Assembly (NCBI RefSeq): GCF_002575655.3
Contig: NC_053040.3
Coordinates: 362,884,267 to 362,948,266, forward strand
Source: Aegilops tauschii subsp. strangulata
Taxonomy: Eukaryota > Streptophyta > Magnoliopsida > Poales > Poaceae
Reading direction: 5' to 3'
Length of the DNA stretch: 64,000 bases
The translations under genes and the position numbers were made by a program. Shown here one piece after another: positions 1-12,100 of this stretch. A model generated the notes under the pieces. That model searched no databases and was not told the DNA's origin. It worked only from the letters and a program-made list of their open reading frames with translations. Position 1 is the stretch's first letter; every line of letters begins with the position of its first letter.

Positions 1-369
1 ATACCAGGCGTAGAGGCCCGCTGTACGGGCTTAATCACGCTGGAGGTGGTCTTCGGTTCTCCGGACAACTTCCGAAGCGAAGAGTTAATCTTCGATATCG
101 TCCCCTTCCGCAGCGGCTATCACGCACTGCTCGGACGAACCGCGTTTGCTAGATTCAACGCAGTGCCACACTATGCTTATCTCAAGCTCAAGATGCCCGG
201 TCCACACGGCGTCATAACAGTCAATGGCAATATGGAACGCTCCCTCCGAACAGAGGAGCGCACCGCCGCCCTAGCAGCAGAAGCACAGAGCGGCCTTCTC
301 AAGCAGCACCATAGTACGGCTGTCGAGCCCTCGGACATCATTAAGAGGTTCCGGACTATGCTGCAATAG
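1..369 (+). CDS. Gypsy gag-pol C-terminal end, retropepsin-like (partial at left edge)
   Basis: The frame is open from base 1 to the TAG at 367-369. The translation has the usual end of a plant Gypsy aspartic protease: a segment ending FDIVPF, then YHALLGR, AFARFNAVPHYAYLKLKMPG and a VITVNGN-like tail. The same order (YHALFGRPAYAKF, then QLKMPG) occurs in the protease at about 63750-63870, which supports the call. The catalytic Asp-Thr/Ser-Gly region would lie to the left, outside the window. The protein ends about 40 residues after the protease fold instead of running into reverse transcriptase, in line with a pol-less element. Confidence 0.72.
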   Translation: MPGVEARCTGLITLEVVFGSPDNFRSEELIFDIVPFRSGYHALLGRTAFARFNAVPHYAYLKLKMPGPHGVITVNGNMERSLRTEERTAALAAEAQSGLLKQHHSTAVEPSDIIKRFRTMLQ

Positions 370-1487
370 GATGGCGCGGCTCGTCAAGAGCTCGACTAGC
401 AATTCGACCTCCGTCCCAGTCCCAACGAGGTAGTGGCATTCGTACCACGCGTACACAATTACGCACTCAAAATCCCATGGCCATCGACAAAGGCACGAGA
501 TAACCCGGGGTCTACAGTTCGGCCAGACCGATCCCGGACACACATACTTTTACCTTTTTCTTGTTTCAGGTTCCTTTTTCCGCAGGCCTGATCGCAAGTC
601 CTTCAGAAGGACCGGCATACAACGGAGGCAAGCAGCACAGCCCGGATACTTCTCGCACCATCTGTACAAGATACACCTTGACGTATCCATCCAGTTATAA
701 TAAAAATGGTTCGTGGCCCAGTTTCTGTGGTTTTTGCTTTTTACTTCGTTTTACTTTGATCTGCTTATTGGCTGCATCGGTACTCTTTTGTACGTTTCAT
801 ATTCGCCAGGGGCTACTTGTCGCCCCACAATACGGCAGCAAAAGTCCGAACACTTCTTATATATAAGTTCGGCACCTCGAATTTAGCATTATATGCATTG
901 GCTCCGAATCATGTCTTTGGTCAATAGTTGGGTTGCCCAGCTCCTGTGCTTGCTACCCTACGTTCCGCTCCATCGGCTAGGGTAGTAAAGGGAGAACTAC
1001 TACGATTGTGCCCTAGCCTTGACCGGATGATCACCTCAGTAGAGAAAGCTGAAAATTGACTGTCATGATATGGCGAGAGCCGGTCAGCTGTTCGAGGGTT
1101 ACAAAATCGTTGGAGATTTTTCCCGCGTCATGCGAAGGATCGGCACTTCCTGATCAGATGCTGACAGCACCCTGGCTTGGACCAGGGGCTGCGCACTTGC
1201 TTAATTATAAAACTCCTATGGCTAAGTGAGGGCGTTCAAGCCGTATAGTCTGATTGCCTTGTTCGTTGCGCTAAACAACTCCTCCAAAGGACCATATAAT
1301 TGGATCAAGATTGTTTAGATCCCATCCCGAACACCTCCGTACTACCTACGCGAGGGCAGAAGCCGACGATTGGCCAACCCTCAGATTACAAATAACACGG
1401 CCACACAGGAGGAGACAATTAAAGCATAACAAAATTTCATTACAGGCTTTGTTTCCATAATACAATGCGGGGGCAAAATGAATACAT
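370..1487. other. Spacer between protease end and antisense gene
   Basis: No reading frame here resembles reverse transcriptase, RNase H or integrase, although this is where they would be in an autonomous Gypsy element. Several short open frames are non-homologous and low complexity. For the antisense gene ending near 1488 this stretch would contain the 3' untranslated region. Confidence 0.5.
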
Positions 1488-4400
1488 TTATTCAAACACA
1501 ATGTCATGCGAACATTGAGCTGCCACAAGCCGAGACCCTTCTATGACATCCGCAAAATATCTCTCGGGTGTGCGGTGCTCCTTGCCCTCCGGCGGCCCGC
1601 TGGCAACTTCAACAGCGTTCATCTTCGTCCACCACATCTTGCAACGAGCGAAGGCCATACGGGCACCTTCAATACAAGCTGAGCGCTTGACGACGTCCAG
1701 CCACGAACATGCCTCCACCAGATGCCTCACCAGTCCGAAGTAGCTGTCTGGCATTGCTTCAGCTGGCCATAGCCGGATCATCACATCCTTCATGGCTAGT
1801 TCGGCCACCCGGTGCAGCTCCACCAGCTGCTTCAGCTGATCGGTGAAGGACACGGGATGCTCTGGCGTCGCATACTGCGACGAGAATAGCCTCTCAGTAG
1901 AACCTCCTCCTTCGGCTCGGTAGAACTCCGCAGCGTCTGACATGCTGCGTGGTAGATCCGCAAAAGCCCCTGGGGAACTCCGAACCCGGGTTAGTAAAAG
2001 GTACTGGTTCGCCGCATACTTGCTTTGCATCTTAAAAGCCTTACGCGTCGTGACCTTCTTGGCCTCCTGGATCTCCTGGAGGGCGGCCTGGGCCTCATTC
2101 CGTGCGGTCTCCGCGCTCTGACAAGCCTTGGTGAGTTCGGCCCCTTGAGCCGACGCGTCATGCTCCAAGGTCTCACATTTTTTCACCGCATCCTGGAGCT
2201 CCTGGGCCTTGAGCTTCTTACGGGCGGCTTGCTACTGGACAGCTTTCTCCTCGGCCTCGCCCAGGGCCTTCCTCAGGGCCTCAACCTCGGTCGCGGCTCC
2301 TGCACATATTACAACACTACAGTCAATATACAGCGCCTACGCTTTCCGAACATACAGCAAGTCGTTACTCACCTTGCTTCTCCTGGAGCCGAACCCTAAC
2401 CTCGCTGAGCTCGTTCTTGGTCTGCTCCATCCTCTGCCTCAATTCAGAGACTTCGGCAGCATGCGAGGTTGCGGCCAACAGTGACGCCTGCTTATGCATA
2501 CATATTACGTTAGTCTCCTGCAACAGAAGATTGATCCTCTGTCCGGTCCTCCTCGCCGAACACCGAACAGTGTCTCAGGGGCTACTGACTACATGGTTTT
2601 TTTTCCTTTTTATGTCACTTACCTCGAAACCTGTCAACAGGTTGCTGCAGGCTTCGTTCAGTCCACTCTTGGCGGACTGAACCATCTCGATCACCGCGCC
2701 CATAAGAACACGGTGCTCGTCCATAACGGAGGCACCTCGCAGTGCCTCCATCAGGATATCCGGCGCCCCCGGATGGACGGGAGCCACCGGCGGAAGCGAC
2801 GCACCCCCCTCCTTCAAAGGGGGCTGCTCGCCCGACTCCGGAGCCATATGGGTCTCCGGAATCATATTCGGCTGAGGGCCGAACTGGATACGGCCCTCTT
2901 CGCCAGTCTCCATAAGGATTGGCTCCCCCATGTGTCCGGCAGTGGAGGTCTCGCCTTGTAGCGCCTCCCGGACAGCGTCCAGGGCTCCTCCCTTCGGAGC
3001 GGTCCTCCGGGACAACACTTCAGTGTCGTCCCTAGCCCCGGGGAGTAAGCAGCCAGTGGCGACATGCTCGCCATCTCCGACGGAGCCAATGAACCTCCAG
3101 ATGAGGATCGCTGGATAAGGCCACGGGCCGGACTGCAATAGTGTAGTTAACCATGTTAAAATAATAAAGAGAAAGGGTTGGATGTGCGCATGAATAAACC
3201 ATGTCACTTACAATGCGGCCTGGGGCTTAGTACGGGGGCGTCGTTCTGGACTACTGTCGACGTCCCACGCGGTATTGACCGCTGGGGCGCCCTTCCCCTT
3301 TTTGGGCGCTTTCACCTCCGGTTGCGCCAAGGCCGCCCTCTTTTTCTTCTTTTCCTCGGGAGGAGGGTTGTTTTTCTCCTCCTCCTCGTCCTCCTCTTCC
3401 TCGTCGTTGTCCTCAGGGACAGAGGAATGGGCTTCGTCGTCTTCGGACGTCGCGTCCAAAGCACCCTTGCGACGGGGGCCACTCTTGGCCCCCTTGGCCT
3501 TCTTCTCCGGCGCCTTGTATGGCGCCGGTACCAGCATCTTCGCTAGACGTGGGATGACCGGTTCTTCGGGCAGTGGAGCCGGACACGGGATCCGCTTCAC
3601 CCTCTCCATCCAGTCATGAGGGAGCAATAATAAAATCTCAGACATCATCCTCGAAACATTTAAGTTGGGGATACGTCAAAAGTAACATACCTTGCTGGTG
3701 GGGTGTTTACAGTCGTGACCACGGTCTGAATCTGTGGCCGGCGGTTTCTTGTTGCCCTTAAAGAGCAACTTCCAGGCATCTTCGTGGGTGGTCTCGAAGA
3801 GCCTCACCAGGGTCCGATGCTTCTTCGGGTTGAAATCCCACAGAGGCCGTCCTCTGCGCTGGCATGGAAGAATCCGGCGAACTAGCATCACCTGGATCAC
3901 ATCGACGAGCTTGACGTTCTTGGCTATCATGCTCTGGACACGCGTCTGCAACGCTATCAGCTAATCAGACGAACACCAGTCCAGACTCTTCTCGACCCAA
4001 GAGGTGAGCCGCATGGGAGCACCGGAGCAGAATTCGGCAGCCGCGGCCCAGGTGGTGCCGCGGGGTTCTGTGATGTAGAACCATTGTCTCTGCCAGTCCT
4101 TCACTATCTCCACAAAAATACCCTTCGGCCAGGATACGTTGGGTAGCTTGCTCACCATGGCTCCTCCGCACTCCGCGTGTTGGCCGTCCACCACCTTCGG
4201 CTTCACATTGAAGACTTTGAGCCACAACCCGAAGTGGGGTTGGATGCGGAGGAAGGCCTCGCACACGACGATAAACGCCGAGATGTTGAGGAAGGAATTC
4301 GGGGACAGATCATGGAAATCTATCCCGTAATAATACATCAGCCCGCGGACGAAGGGGTGGATTGGAAACCCTAGTCCGCGGAAGAAATGGGGGATGAATA

Positions 4401-4560
4401 CTACCCTCTCTGTGGGCTCCAGCATGGGGACGACTTGTCCCTCGGCCGGCAGACGGTGGGCGATCTCCTTCGCCAAAAATCCGGCCGCCCGAAGCTCAGT
4501 AATGTCCTCCTCCTTGACGGAGGAGACCATCCACTTGCCCTGACTGCCGGATCCGGACAT
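1488..4560 (-). pseudogene. Antisense intron-bearing gene inside the Gypsy element (gypsy-type putative transposase/coiled-coil)
   Basis: This gene is read against the retroelement. The first exon starts at ATG 4560 (MSGSGSQGKW) and contains a conserved block with IPHFFRGLGFPIHPFVRGL and NISAFIVVCEAFL, which I recognise as the Pfam family named 'putative gypsy type transposon' (Transposase_28). Further coding blocks lie at about 3648-3212 (acidic/lysine-rich, an E/D run, then KKKKR), 3132-2628, 2487-2373 and 2300-1488 (coiled coil, then LPRSMSDAAEFYRAE and a C-terminal SHDIVFE). Splice-like GT donors follow exons near 3690, 3211 and 2627, and CAG acceptors are visible near 3133 and 2488. Joined by eye, the phase is not kept at every junction. 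In-frame TAG codons occur at 3961-3963 and near 2230, so this copy is probably dead. Function unknown; nuclear or nucleic-acid binding would be a guess. Confidence 0.7.
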
Positions 4561-4665
4561 GGTTGCTTGAGTGGAGAGGAGATGAGAACTTGGGCGCTGG
4601 AGCTCAAGATCGGAAAGGCGGAGACAAAGAGAGAGCGTGAGAGGAGGAAGAGGGAATCCTTATCC

Positions 4666-4676
4666 CCTTATAAAGG
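4666..4676 (-). promoter_or_regulatory. TATA-like box for the antisense gene
   Basis: Read on the minus strand this is CCTTTATAAGG, about 105 bases upstream of ATG 4560. A CT-rich leader ending AAGCAACC before the ATG separates them. The layout is that of a plant core promoter with a short 5' UTR, suggesting the antisense gene has its own promoter rather than using the LTR. Position and context only. Confidence 0.45.
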
Positions 4677-5101
4677 CAGCAAATATGAAACGCCTCCTCA
4701 CTCGCCTTAGGATTCGCCTATTCCCAAGGGTTGTATAAACGGCGCCGTTGAGTTACCCATGCCCGCATTGATGAGAATCCCATGATAGGGGGACACGATC
4801 TCTACTTCGACAAGACGTGCCAATAGCAACCGCGTCTCGAAACATGGGATGGCAGATGAAAAACGGTTCGAAATTATGACCGGACAGACGCGATGTCGTG
4901 TTGTAAAGAAGCTGTCAACAGATTAGATTCGTGCAAATATTATATTCTCTCTGCGGTTGTGTATGGTGTATAACAAGTCTGAGTACAATCATCGCGTCCG
5001 AAGACTATCTTGGAATTCAGAAAAAGGGGAACCCGCCTTGCAATGCCGAAGACAATCTGCGCACTGGACTCCTCGTCATTGAAGCCAGGTTCAGGGGCTA
5101 T

Positions 5102-5581
5102 TGAGGGAGTCCTGGGCTAAGGGGTCCTCGGGCGTCCGGCCTGTTATTCATTGGGCTGGACTGATGGGCTGTGAAGATACGAAGGCCGAAGACTATACCC
5201 GTGTCCGGATTGGACTTTCCTTGGCGTGGAAGGCAAGCTAGGCGACCAGCTGGGAAGATTCCTTCTTATGTAACCGACTCCATGTAACCCTAGATCTCTC
5301 CGGTGTCTATATAAACCCGATAGCATAGTTCGGATAGGGGACATTCATTACCATATTCATATAGGCTAGGCTCCTAGGGTTTAGCCATTACGATCTCGTG
5401 GTAGATCAACTCTTGTAACACTCATATTCATCAAGATCAATCAAGCAGGAAGTAGGGTATTACCTCCATAGAGAGGGCCCGAACCTGGGTAAACATCGTG
5501 TCCCCCGTCTCCTGTTACCATCGATCCTAGACGCACAGTTCGGGACCCCCTACCCGAGATCCGCCGGTTTTGACACCGACA
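5102..5581 (+). repeat. 3' LTR of the left Gypsy element
   Basis: Starts TGAGGGAGTCCTGG directly after a purine-rich tract (CAGGGGCTAT) and ends GACACCGACA, giving TG...CA termini and 480 bp. It holds a TATA box (CTATATAAAC, 5307-5316) and downstream R/U5-like sequence. The 5' LTR is outside the window, so the pair cannot be compared. Confidence 0.75.
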
Positions 5582-6763
5582 CCTAGTCCTACTAGGAGGG
5601 GGAAGGAAGGAGTTGGAGAGGGGAAGGAAAGGGGGGGCACACCCCTCCTAGTCCAATTCGGACTCAAGGGGGAGAGGGCGCACGGCCTGCCCTGGCAGCC
5701 CCTCTCTCTCCACTAAGGCCCATCTAGGCCCACTAGTTCCCGGGGGGGTCCGGTAACCCTCCGGCACTCCGGTTTTCTCCAAAATCACCTGGAACACTTC
5801 CGGTGTCCGAATATAGCCTTCCAATATATCAATCTTTATGTCTCGACCATTTCGAGACTCCTCGTCATGTCCGTGATCACATCCGAGACTCCGAACTACC
5901 TTCGGTACATCAAAACACATAAACTCATAATACCGATGGTCACCGAACGTTAAGCGTGCGCACCCTACGGGTTTGAGAACTATGTAGACATGACCGAGAC
6001 ACGTCTCCAGTCAATAACCAATAGCGGAACCTGGATGTTCATATTGGCTCCCACATATTCTACGAAGATCTTTATCGGTCAAACCGCATAACAACATACG
6101 TTGTTCCCTTTGTCATCGTTATGTTACTTGCCCGAGATTCGATCGCCGGTATCTCAATACCTAGTTCAATCTCGTTACCGGCAAGTCTCTTTACTCGTTC
6201 CGTAATGCATAATCCCGCAACTAACTCATTAGTTACATTGCTTGCAAGGCCCAGAGATACCTCTCCGACAATCGGAGTGACAAATCCTAATCTCGATCCA
6301 TGCCAACTCAACAAAAACCATCGGAGACAGTTGTAGAGCACCTTTATAATCACCCAGTTACGTTGTGACGTTTGGTAGCACACAAAGTGTTCCTCCGGTA
6401 TTTGGGAGTTGCATAATCTCATAGTCATAGGAACATGTATAAGTCATGAAGAAAGTAATAGCAACATACTAGACGATCAAGTGCTAAGCTAACGGAATGG
6501 GTCAAGTCAATCACACCATTCTCTAATGATGTGATCTCGTTAATCAAATGACAGCTCATGTCTATGGCTAGGAAACTTAACGATCTTTGATTCAACGGGC
6601 TAGTCAAGTAGAGGCATACTAGTGACACTCTGTTTGTCTATGTATTCACACATGTACTGAGTTTCCGGTTAATACAATTCTATCATGAATAATAAACATT
6701 TATCATGATATAAGGAAATATAAATAACAACTTTATTATTGCCTCTAGGGCATATTTCCTTTA
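5582..6763 (-). repeat. 3' LTR of the Angela-type element, partial
   Basis: Aligns with 23950-25173 over its whole length. It ends TTCCTTTA where the other LTR has TTCCTTCA. A 28-bp block present in the 5' LTR near 24631 is missing here, between short AAGGC repeats near 6247. Substitutions are visibly more frequent than between the two LARD LTRs, so the host element is older than the LARD insertion. Confidence 0.8.
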
Positions 6764-6912
6764 GTCTCCTACTTGTACTAGAGTCAATAATCTAGATTAC
6801 ACAGTAATGATTCTAACACCCATGGAGTCTTGGTGTTGATCATGTTTCGCTCGTGAGAGAGGCTTAGTCAACGGGTCTACAACATTCATATCCGTATGTA
6901 TCTTGCAAATCT

Positions 6913-9193
6913 CTATGTCTCCCTCCTTGACTTGATCGCGGATGGAATTGAAGCGTCCCTTGATGTGCTTGGTTCTCTTGTGAAATCTGGATTCCTTTTC
7001 AGGTATTTCAGGATGTTCTTGACCACTGTCCAGTGATCCATTCCTGGATTACTTTGGTACCTCCCTGCTAAACTAATAGCAAGGCACACATCAGGTCTAG
7101 TACACAACATTGCATACATGATAGAACCTATGGCTGAAGCATAGGGAATGACCTTCATTTTCTCTCTATCTTCTGAAGTGGTCGGGCATTGAGTCTAACT
7201 CAACTTCACACCTTGTAACACAGGCAAGAACCCTTTCTTTTCTTGATCCATTTTGAACTTCTTCAAAACTTTATCAAGGTATGTGTGCTTTGTGAAAGTC
7301 CAATTAAGCGTTTTGATCTATCTCTATAGATCTTGATGCCCAATATATAAGCAGCTTCACCGAGGTCTTTCACTGAAAAACTCTCATTCAAGTATCCTTT
7401 TATGCTATCCAGAAATTCTATATCATTTCCAATCAACAATATGGCATCCACATATAATATTAGAAATGCCACAGAGCTCCCACTCACTTTCTTGTAAATA
7501 CAGGCTTCTCCAAAAGTCTGTATAAAACCATATGCTTTGATCACACTATCAAAAAGTTTATTCCAACTCCGAGATGCTTGCACCAGTCCATAAATGGACC
7601 ACTGGAGCTTGCACACTTTGTTAGCTTCCTTTGGATTGATAAAACCTTCAGGTTGCATCATATACAACTCTTCTGCCAGAAATCCATTCAGGAATGCAAT
7701 CTTTACATCCATTTGCGAAATTTCATAATCATAAAATGCAGCAATTGCTAACATGATTCGAACGGACTTAAGCATCGCTACGGGTGAGAAAGTCTCATCG
7801 TAGTCAACTCCTTGAACTTGTCGAAAACCTTCCGCAACAAGTCGAGCTTTGTAGACAGTAACATTACCGCTAGGGTCAGTCTTCTTCTTGAAGATCCATT
7901 TATTCTTGATGGCTTGCCGATCATCGGGAAAGTCAACCAAAGTCCACACTTTGTTCTCATACATAGATCCCATCTCAGATTTCATGGCCTCAAGCCATTT
8001 CGCAGAATCTGGGCTCATCATCGCTTCCTCATAGTTCGTAGGTTCGTCATGGTCGAGTAACATGACCTCTAGAACTGGATTACCGTACCACTCTGGTGCG
8101 GATCTTACTCTGGTTGACCTACAAGGTTCGGTAGTAACTTGATCTGAAGTTACATGATCATCATCATTAGCTTCCTCACTAATTGGTGTAGGAGTCACAG
8201 GAACAGATTTCTGTGATGAACTTCTTTCCAATAAGGGAGCAGGTACAGTTACCTCATCAAGTTCTACTTTCCTCCCACTCACTTCTTTCAAGAGAAACTT
8301 CTTCTCTAGAAAGGATCCATTCTTAGCAACGAATGTCTTGCCTTCGGGTCTGTAATAGAAGGTGTACCCAATAGTCTCCTTTGGGTATCCTATGAAGACA
8401 CATTTCTCCGATTTGGGTTCGAGCTTATCAGGTTGAAGCTTTTTCACATAAGCATCGCAGCCCCAAACTTTAAGAAACGACAACTTGGGTTTCTTGCCAA
8501 ACCACAGTTCATAAGGTGTCGTCTCAACGGATTTAGATGGTGCCCTATTTACCGTGAATGCAGCCGTCTCTAAAGCATAATCCCAAAACAATAGCGGTAA
8601 ATCAGTAAGAGACATCATAGATCGCACCATATCTAGTAAAGTACGATTACGACGTTCGGACACACCATTTCGTTGTGATGTTCCGGGTGGCGTGAGTTAC
8701 GAAACTATTCCGCATTGTTTCAAATGAAGGCCAAACTCGTAACTCAAATATTCTCCTCCACGATCAGATCGTACAAACTTTATTTTCTTGTTACGATGAT
8801 TTTCCACTTCACTCTGAAATTCTTTGAACTTTTCAAATGTTTGAGACTTATGTTTCATCAAGTAGATATACCTATATCTGCTCAAATCATCTGTGAAGGT
8901 GAGAAAATAACGATACCCGCCGCGAGCTTCAATATTCATCGGACCACATACATCAGTATGTATGATTTCCAACAAATCTGTTGCTCGCTCCATTGTTCCG
9001 AAGAACGGCGTTTTAGTCATCTTGCCCATGAGGCATGGTTCGCAAGTACCAAGTGATTCAAAATCAAGTGATTCCAAAAGTCCATCAGAATTGAGTTTCT
9101 TCATGCGCTTTACACCAATATGACCCAAACGGCAGTGCCACAAATAAGTTACACTATCATTATCAACTCTGCATCTTTTGGCTTCAATATTAT
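6913..9193 (-). pseudogene. Copia polyprotein, downstream part: integrase and reverse transcriptase, broken
   Basis: Continues the gag-protease frame that breaks off at 20933. In order: GAG-pre-integrase (WHCRLGHIGVKRMKKL), integrase core (HTDVCGPM, then DRGGEYLS), and reverse transcriptase (KARLVAEGF, QMDVKIAFLNG, then YVDAILLIGND). Defects seen: an in-frame TAA at 8697-8699 in integrase; the reverse transcriptase signature is YVDA instead of YVDD at 7443-7454, so one catalytic aspartate is lost; a frameshift near 7290; and the reading frame ends at 6913 shortly after YLKRN, with no RNase H. The last point suggests an internal deletion. This copy could not make active reverse transcriptase. 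Confidence 0.85.
9189..9193. repeat. Target site duplication ATTAT, left copy
   Basis: ATTAT directly precedes the TG terminus of the LARD-like element. The identical ATTAT follows its CA terminus at 20933-20937. Removing the insert plus one copy restores continuous Copia sequence (compare the second Copia copy around 41700). Confidence 0.85.
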
Positions 9194-12100
9194 TGTAACA
9201 CCCACGATGCGGCTATATCTCTCACGTGTCGAGGCACGACTTAGAGGCATAACCGCATTGTAGGTTTTGTCGCAAGAAGGGTCATCTTCACACAATCCCA
9301 TGTAATGAACAAGAATGGGATAAAGAGTTGGCTTACAATCGCCACTGCACACAATACATAAATAAATTCATACATCATTCAAGATACACACATAGACCGA
9401 CTACGGTTTAATCGAAATACAAAGAAGATAACCCCAAATGCTAGGTCCCCGATCGTCCCAACTGGGCTCCACTACTGATCATCAGGAAACGAAACATAGT
9501 AACGACCAAGTTCCTCGTTGAACTCCCACTTGAGCTCGGTTGCGTCAGCTGCACTGGTATCGTCGGCACCTGCAACTGTTTTGGTAGAACCTGTGAGTCA
9601 CGAGGACTCAACAATCTCACACCCGCGAGATCAAGACTATTTAAGCTTATGGGTAGGATAGGGTAATGAGGAGGAGCTGCAGCAAGCACTAAGCATATAT
9701 GGTGGCTAACATACGCAAATAAGAGCGAGAAGAGAAGCAACGCAGCGGTCGTGAACTAGAAGTGATCAAGAAGTGATCCTGAAACTACTTACGTTCAAGC
9801 ATAACACAAGAACCGTGTTCACTTCCCGGACTCCGCCGAAAAGAGACCATCACGGCTACACACGCGGTTGATGTATTTTAATTAAGTCAAGTGTCAAGTT
9901 CTCTACAACCGGACATTAACAAATTCCCATCTGCCACATAACCGCGGGCACGGCTTTCTAAAGATAATACCCTGCAGGGGTGTCCCAACTTAGCCCATCA
10001 CAAGCTCTCATGGTCAATGAAGGATATTCCTTCTCCCGGGAAGACCCGATCAGTCTCGGAATCCCGGTTACAAGACTTTTCGACAATGGTAAAACAAGAC
10101 CAGCAAAGCCACCCGATGTGCCGACAAATCCCGATGGGAGTCGCACGTATCTCGTTCTCAGGGCACACTGGATGGGCAAGACGTCGGGTTGGCATAGACC
10201 CTGATTGCCCAGGGGGAGACGGACATCGCCTGGTTTGGACCAGCACTCAGAGGAACACTGGCCCGGGGGGTCAAAATAAAGATGACCCTTGAGTCTGCAG
10301 AACCCAAGGGAAAAAGGCTTAGGTGGCAAATGTTAAAACCAAGGTTGGGCCTTGCTGGAGGAGTTTTATTCAAAGCGAACTGTCAAGGGGGTCCCATAAA
10401 TCCCCAACCACGTAAGGAACGCAAAATCAAGGAACATAACGCCGGTATGACGGAAACTAGGGCGGCAAGAGTGGAACAAAACACCAGGCATAAGGCCGAG
10501 CCTTCCACCCTTTACCAAGTATATAGATGCATTAATTAAATAAGAGATATTGTGATATCCCAACATATCCATGTTCCAACATGGAACAAACTTCATCTTC
10601 ACCTGCAACTAGCAACGCTATAAGAGGGGCTGAGCAAAAGCGGTAACATAGCCAAACAACGGTTTGCTAGGAAAGGTGGGTTAGAGGCTTGACATGGCAA
10701 TATGGGAGGCATGATATAGCAAGTGGTAGGTAGCGCAACATAGCGATAGAGCGAACAACTAGCAAGCAAAGATAGAAGTGATTTCGAGGGTATGGTCACC
10801 TTGCCTGAAATCCCGCAAGGAAGAAGAACGAGTCCATGAAGAAGACAAACGGACGTAGTCGAACGAATCCTCACAATCACAACGTAACCGGAACTACCAA
10901 GAAGAAGTGCAACCGGAAAGAAGCAAACATCATGGTAAACAACCATCACATAAACATGGCATGATGCACAATCAAGTATGATGCATGTCCGCTTTAGAAA
11001 GGCATGGCATGGCAAAGTGTAACAAACAACACTACAAATTAAGTGGAGCTCAATATGCAACGAGTTGCATATTGATGAAACACCACATTCAAGTTATTTA
11101 GTTCGCTCTCGTTTATGTACCCAACAATATTAAATGTTATTAAACATGGCAAGGGGTGAAGCATATGAAAACTACCTATCTAGGCAAGTTTAAATGAGGC
11201 CGGAAACAACAAGCAACAATTCCGGAAAATCCTCATGTGCATATTTTAGATTTGGTACTGTTCTGCCCTAAAACATATTTTAATGTTGTTAAACAGCAAA
11301 ATAAAGTGAACCAAGTTATTCTATGCATTATTCCACCCCATTTACATATAAAGTTTATTAAATTTGGAGCTACGGTTATTTAGTTATGAAATAAATCATT
11401 TTAACATGGCATTTATGCAAATTAATGCAAACAACAATTTAAACATTTTAACATGGATGAAAGTGGCATATTATGAAACTAGATGAAATCCTAAGCATTT
11501 TACATGTTTAAAACATTTTAATCTGATGCACAGTTGTTGAGTTATTATATGCATGAACATGAGGGTGCAAACTGCAAACATGCAGTTTTTCTGGAAATTA
11601 GCTAAATTCGCAGCAACAGGAAAAAACATCAATGGGCCGAATCTGCACTTGGGCCAACAGAGCAGAGGGGCTGGAGTGTTGCTCACCCATGGGCTCGGCC
11701 CAGAAGCGGAGCGGGCTGGCCGGATCTGGAGACGCTGGAGGGGTGGCCCAGGCGAGGCCGTGCGCGGTCAATGCGGGGAGCGGGATGAGGCGCTGCTGCT
11801 CTCGTTTCTGAAGAATAGAAAGCAGCAACAGGCGATGCAGAAGACGGCGGCAGGGGTCCTGGCGAAGGGGTCGGCGGGAACCGGCCGGAACGGGCGGCAC
11901 GGAGCGCGGGGAGGCGGAGCTTGGCGCGGATCCATGCGACGAGGAGGGGCGCGGTCAACATGCTCGAGGCAGGGGATCGAGCGAACCGCAGCTGCGACAG
12001 GAGCTCCTGCTGAATAAACAAGAGAGGGTTCAGAGAGACAGAGAGACGGGGAGGAAGAACTGCAGGAGGAAGAAGGAGAAGAAAGGGAAGGCACGGGGCA

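Larger units (their letters stand above)
1..5581 (+). mobile_element. Gypsy-type LTR retrotransposon, non-autonomous, 5' part outside window
   Basis: Seen: an open gag-protease frame enters from the left edge and stops at 369. About 1.1 kb of non-coding spacer follows, then a multi-exon gene on the opposite strand (4560 to 1488), a purine-rich stretch (TCAGGGGCTAT, ending at 5101) and a 3' LTR at 5102-5581. No reverse transcriptase, RNase H or integrase frame lies between protease and LTR, so the copy lacks most of pol and would need enzymes in trans. Its right end, CA at 5581, meets the Copia LTR sequence exactly, so this element most likely inserted into that LTR. The target duplication should be CCTAG (5582-5586). 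Family not assigned. Confidence 0.75.

Noticed and set aside
2025..3619. Several plus-strand frames overlapping the antisense gene (2025-2399, 2494-2961, 3178-3546, 3275-3619)
   Set aside because: Shadows of the minus-strand exons; runs of Ser or Leu mirror the Glu/Asp and Lys runs of the coding strand.
10017..11060. Paired short frames in the LARD LTR that recur at 17660-18703
   Set aside because: They recur because the LTRs are copies of each other; no independent evidence of coding.
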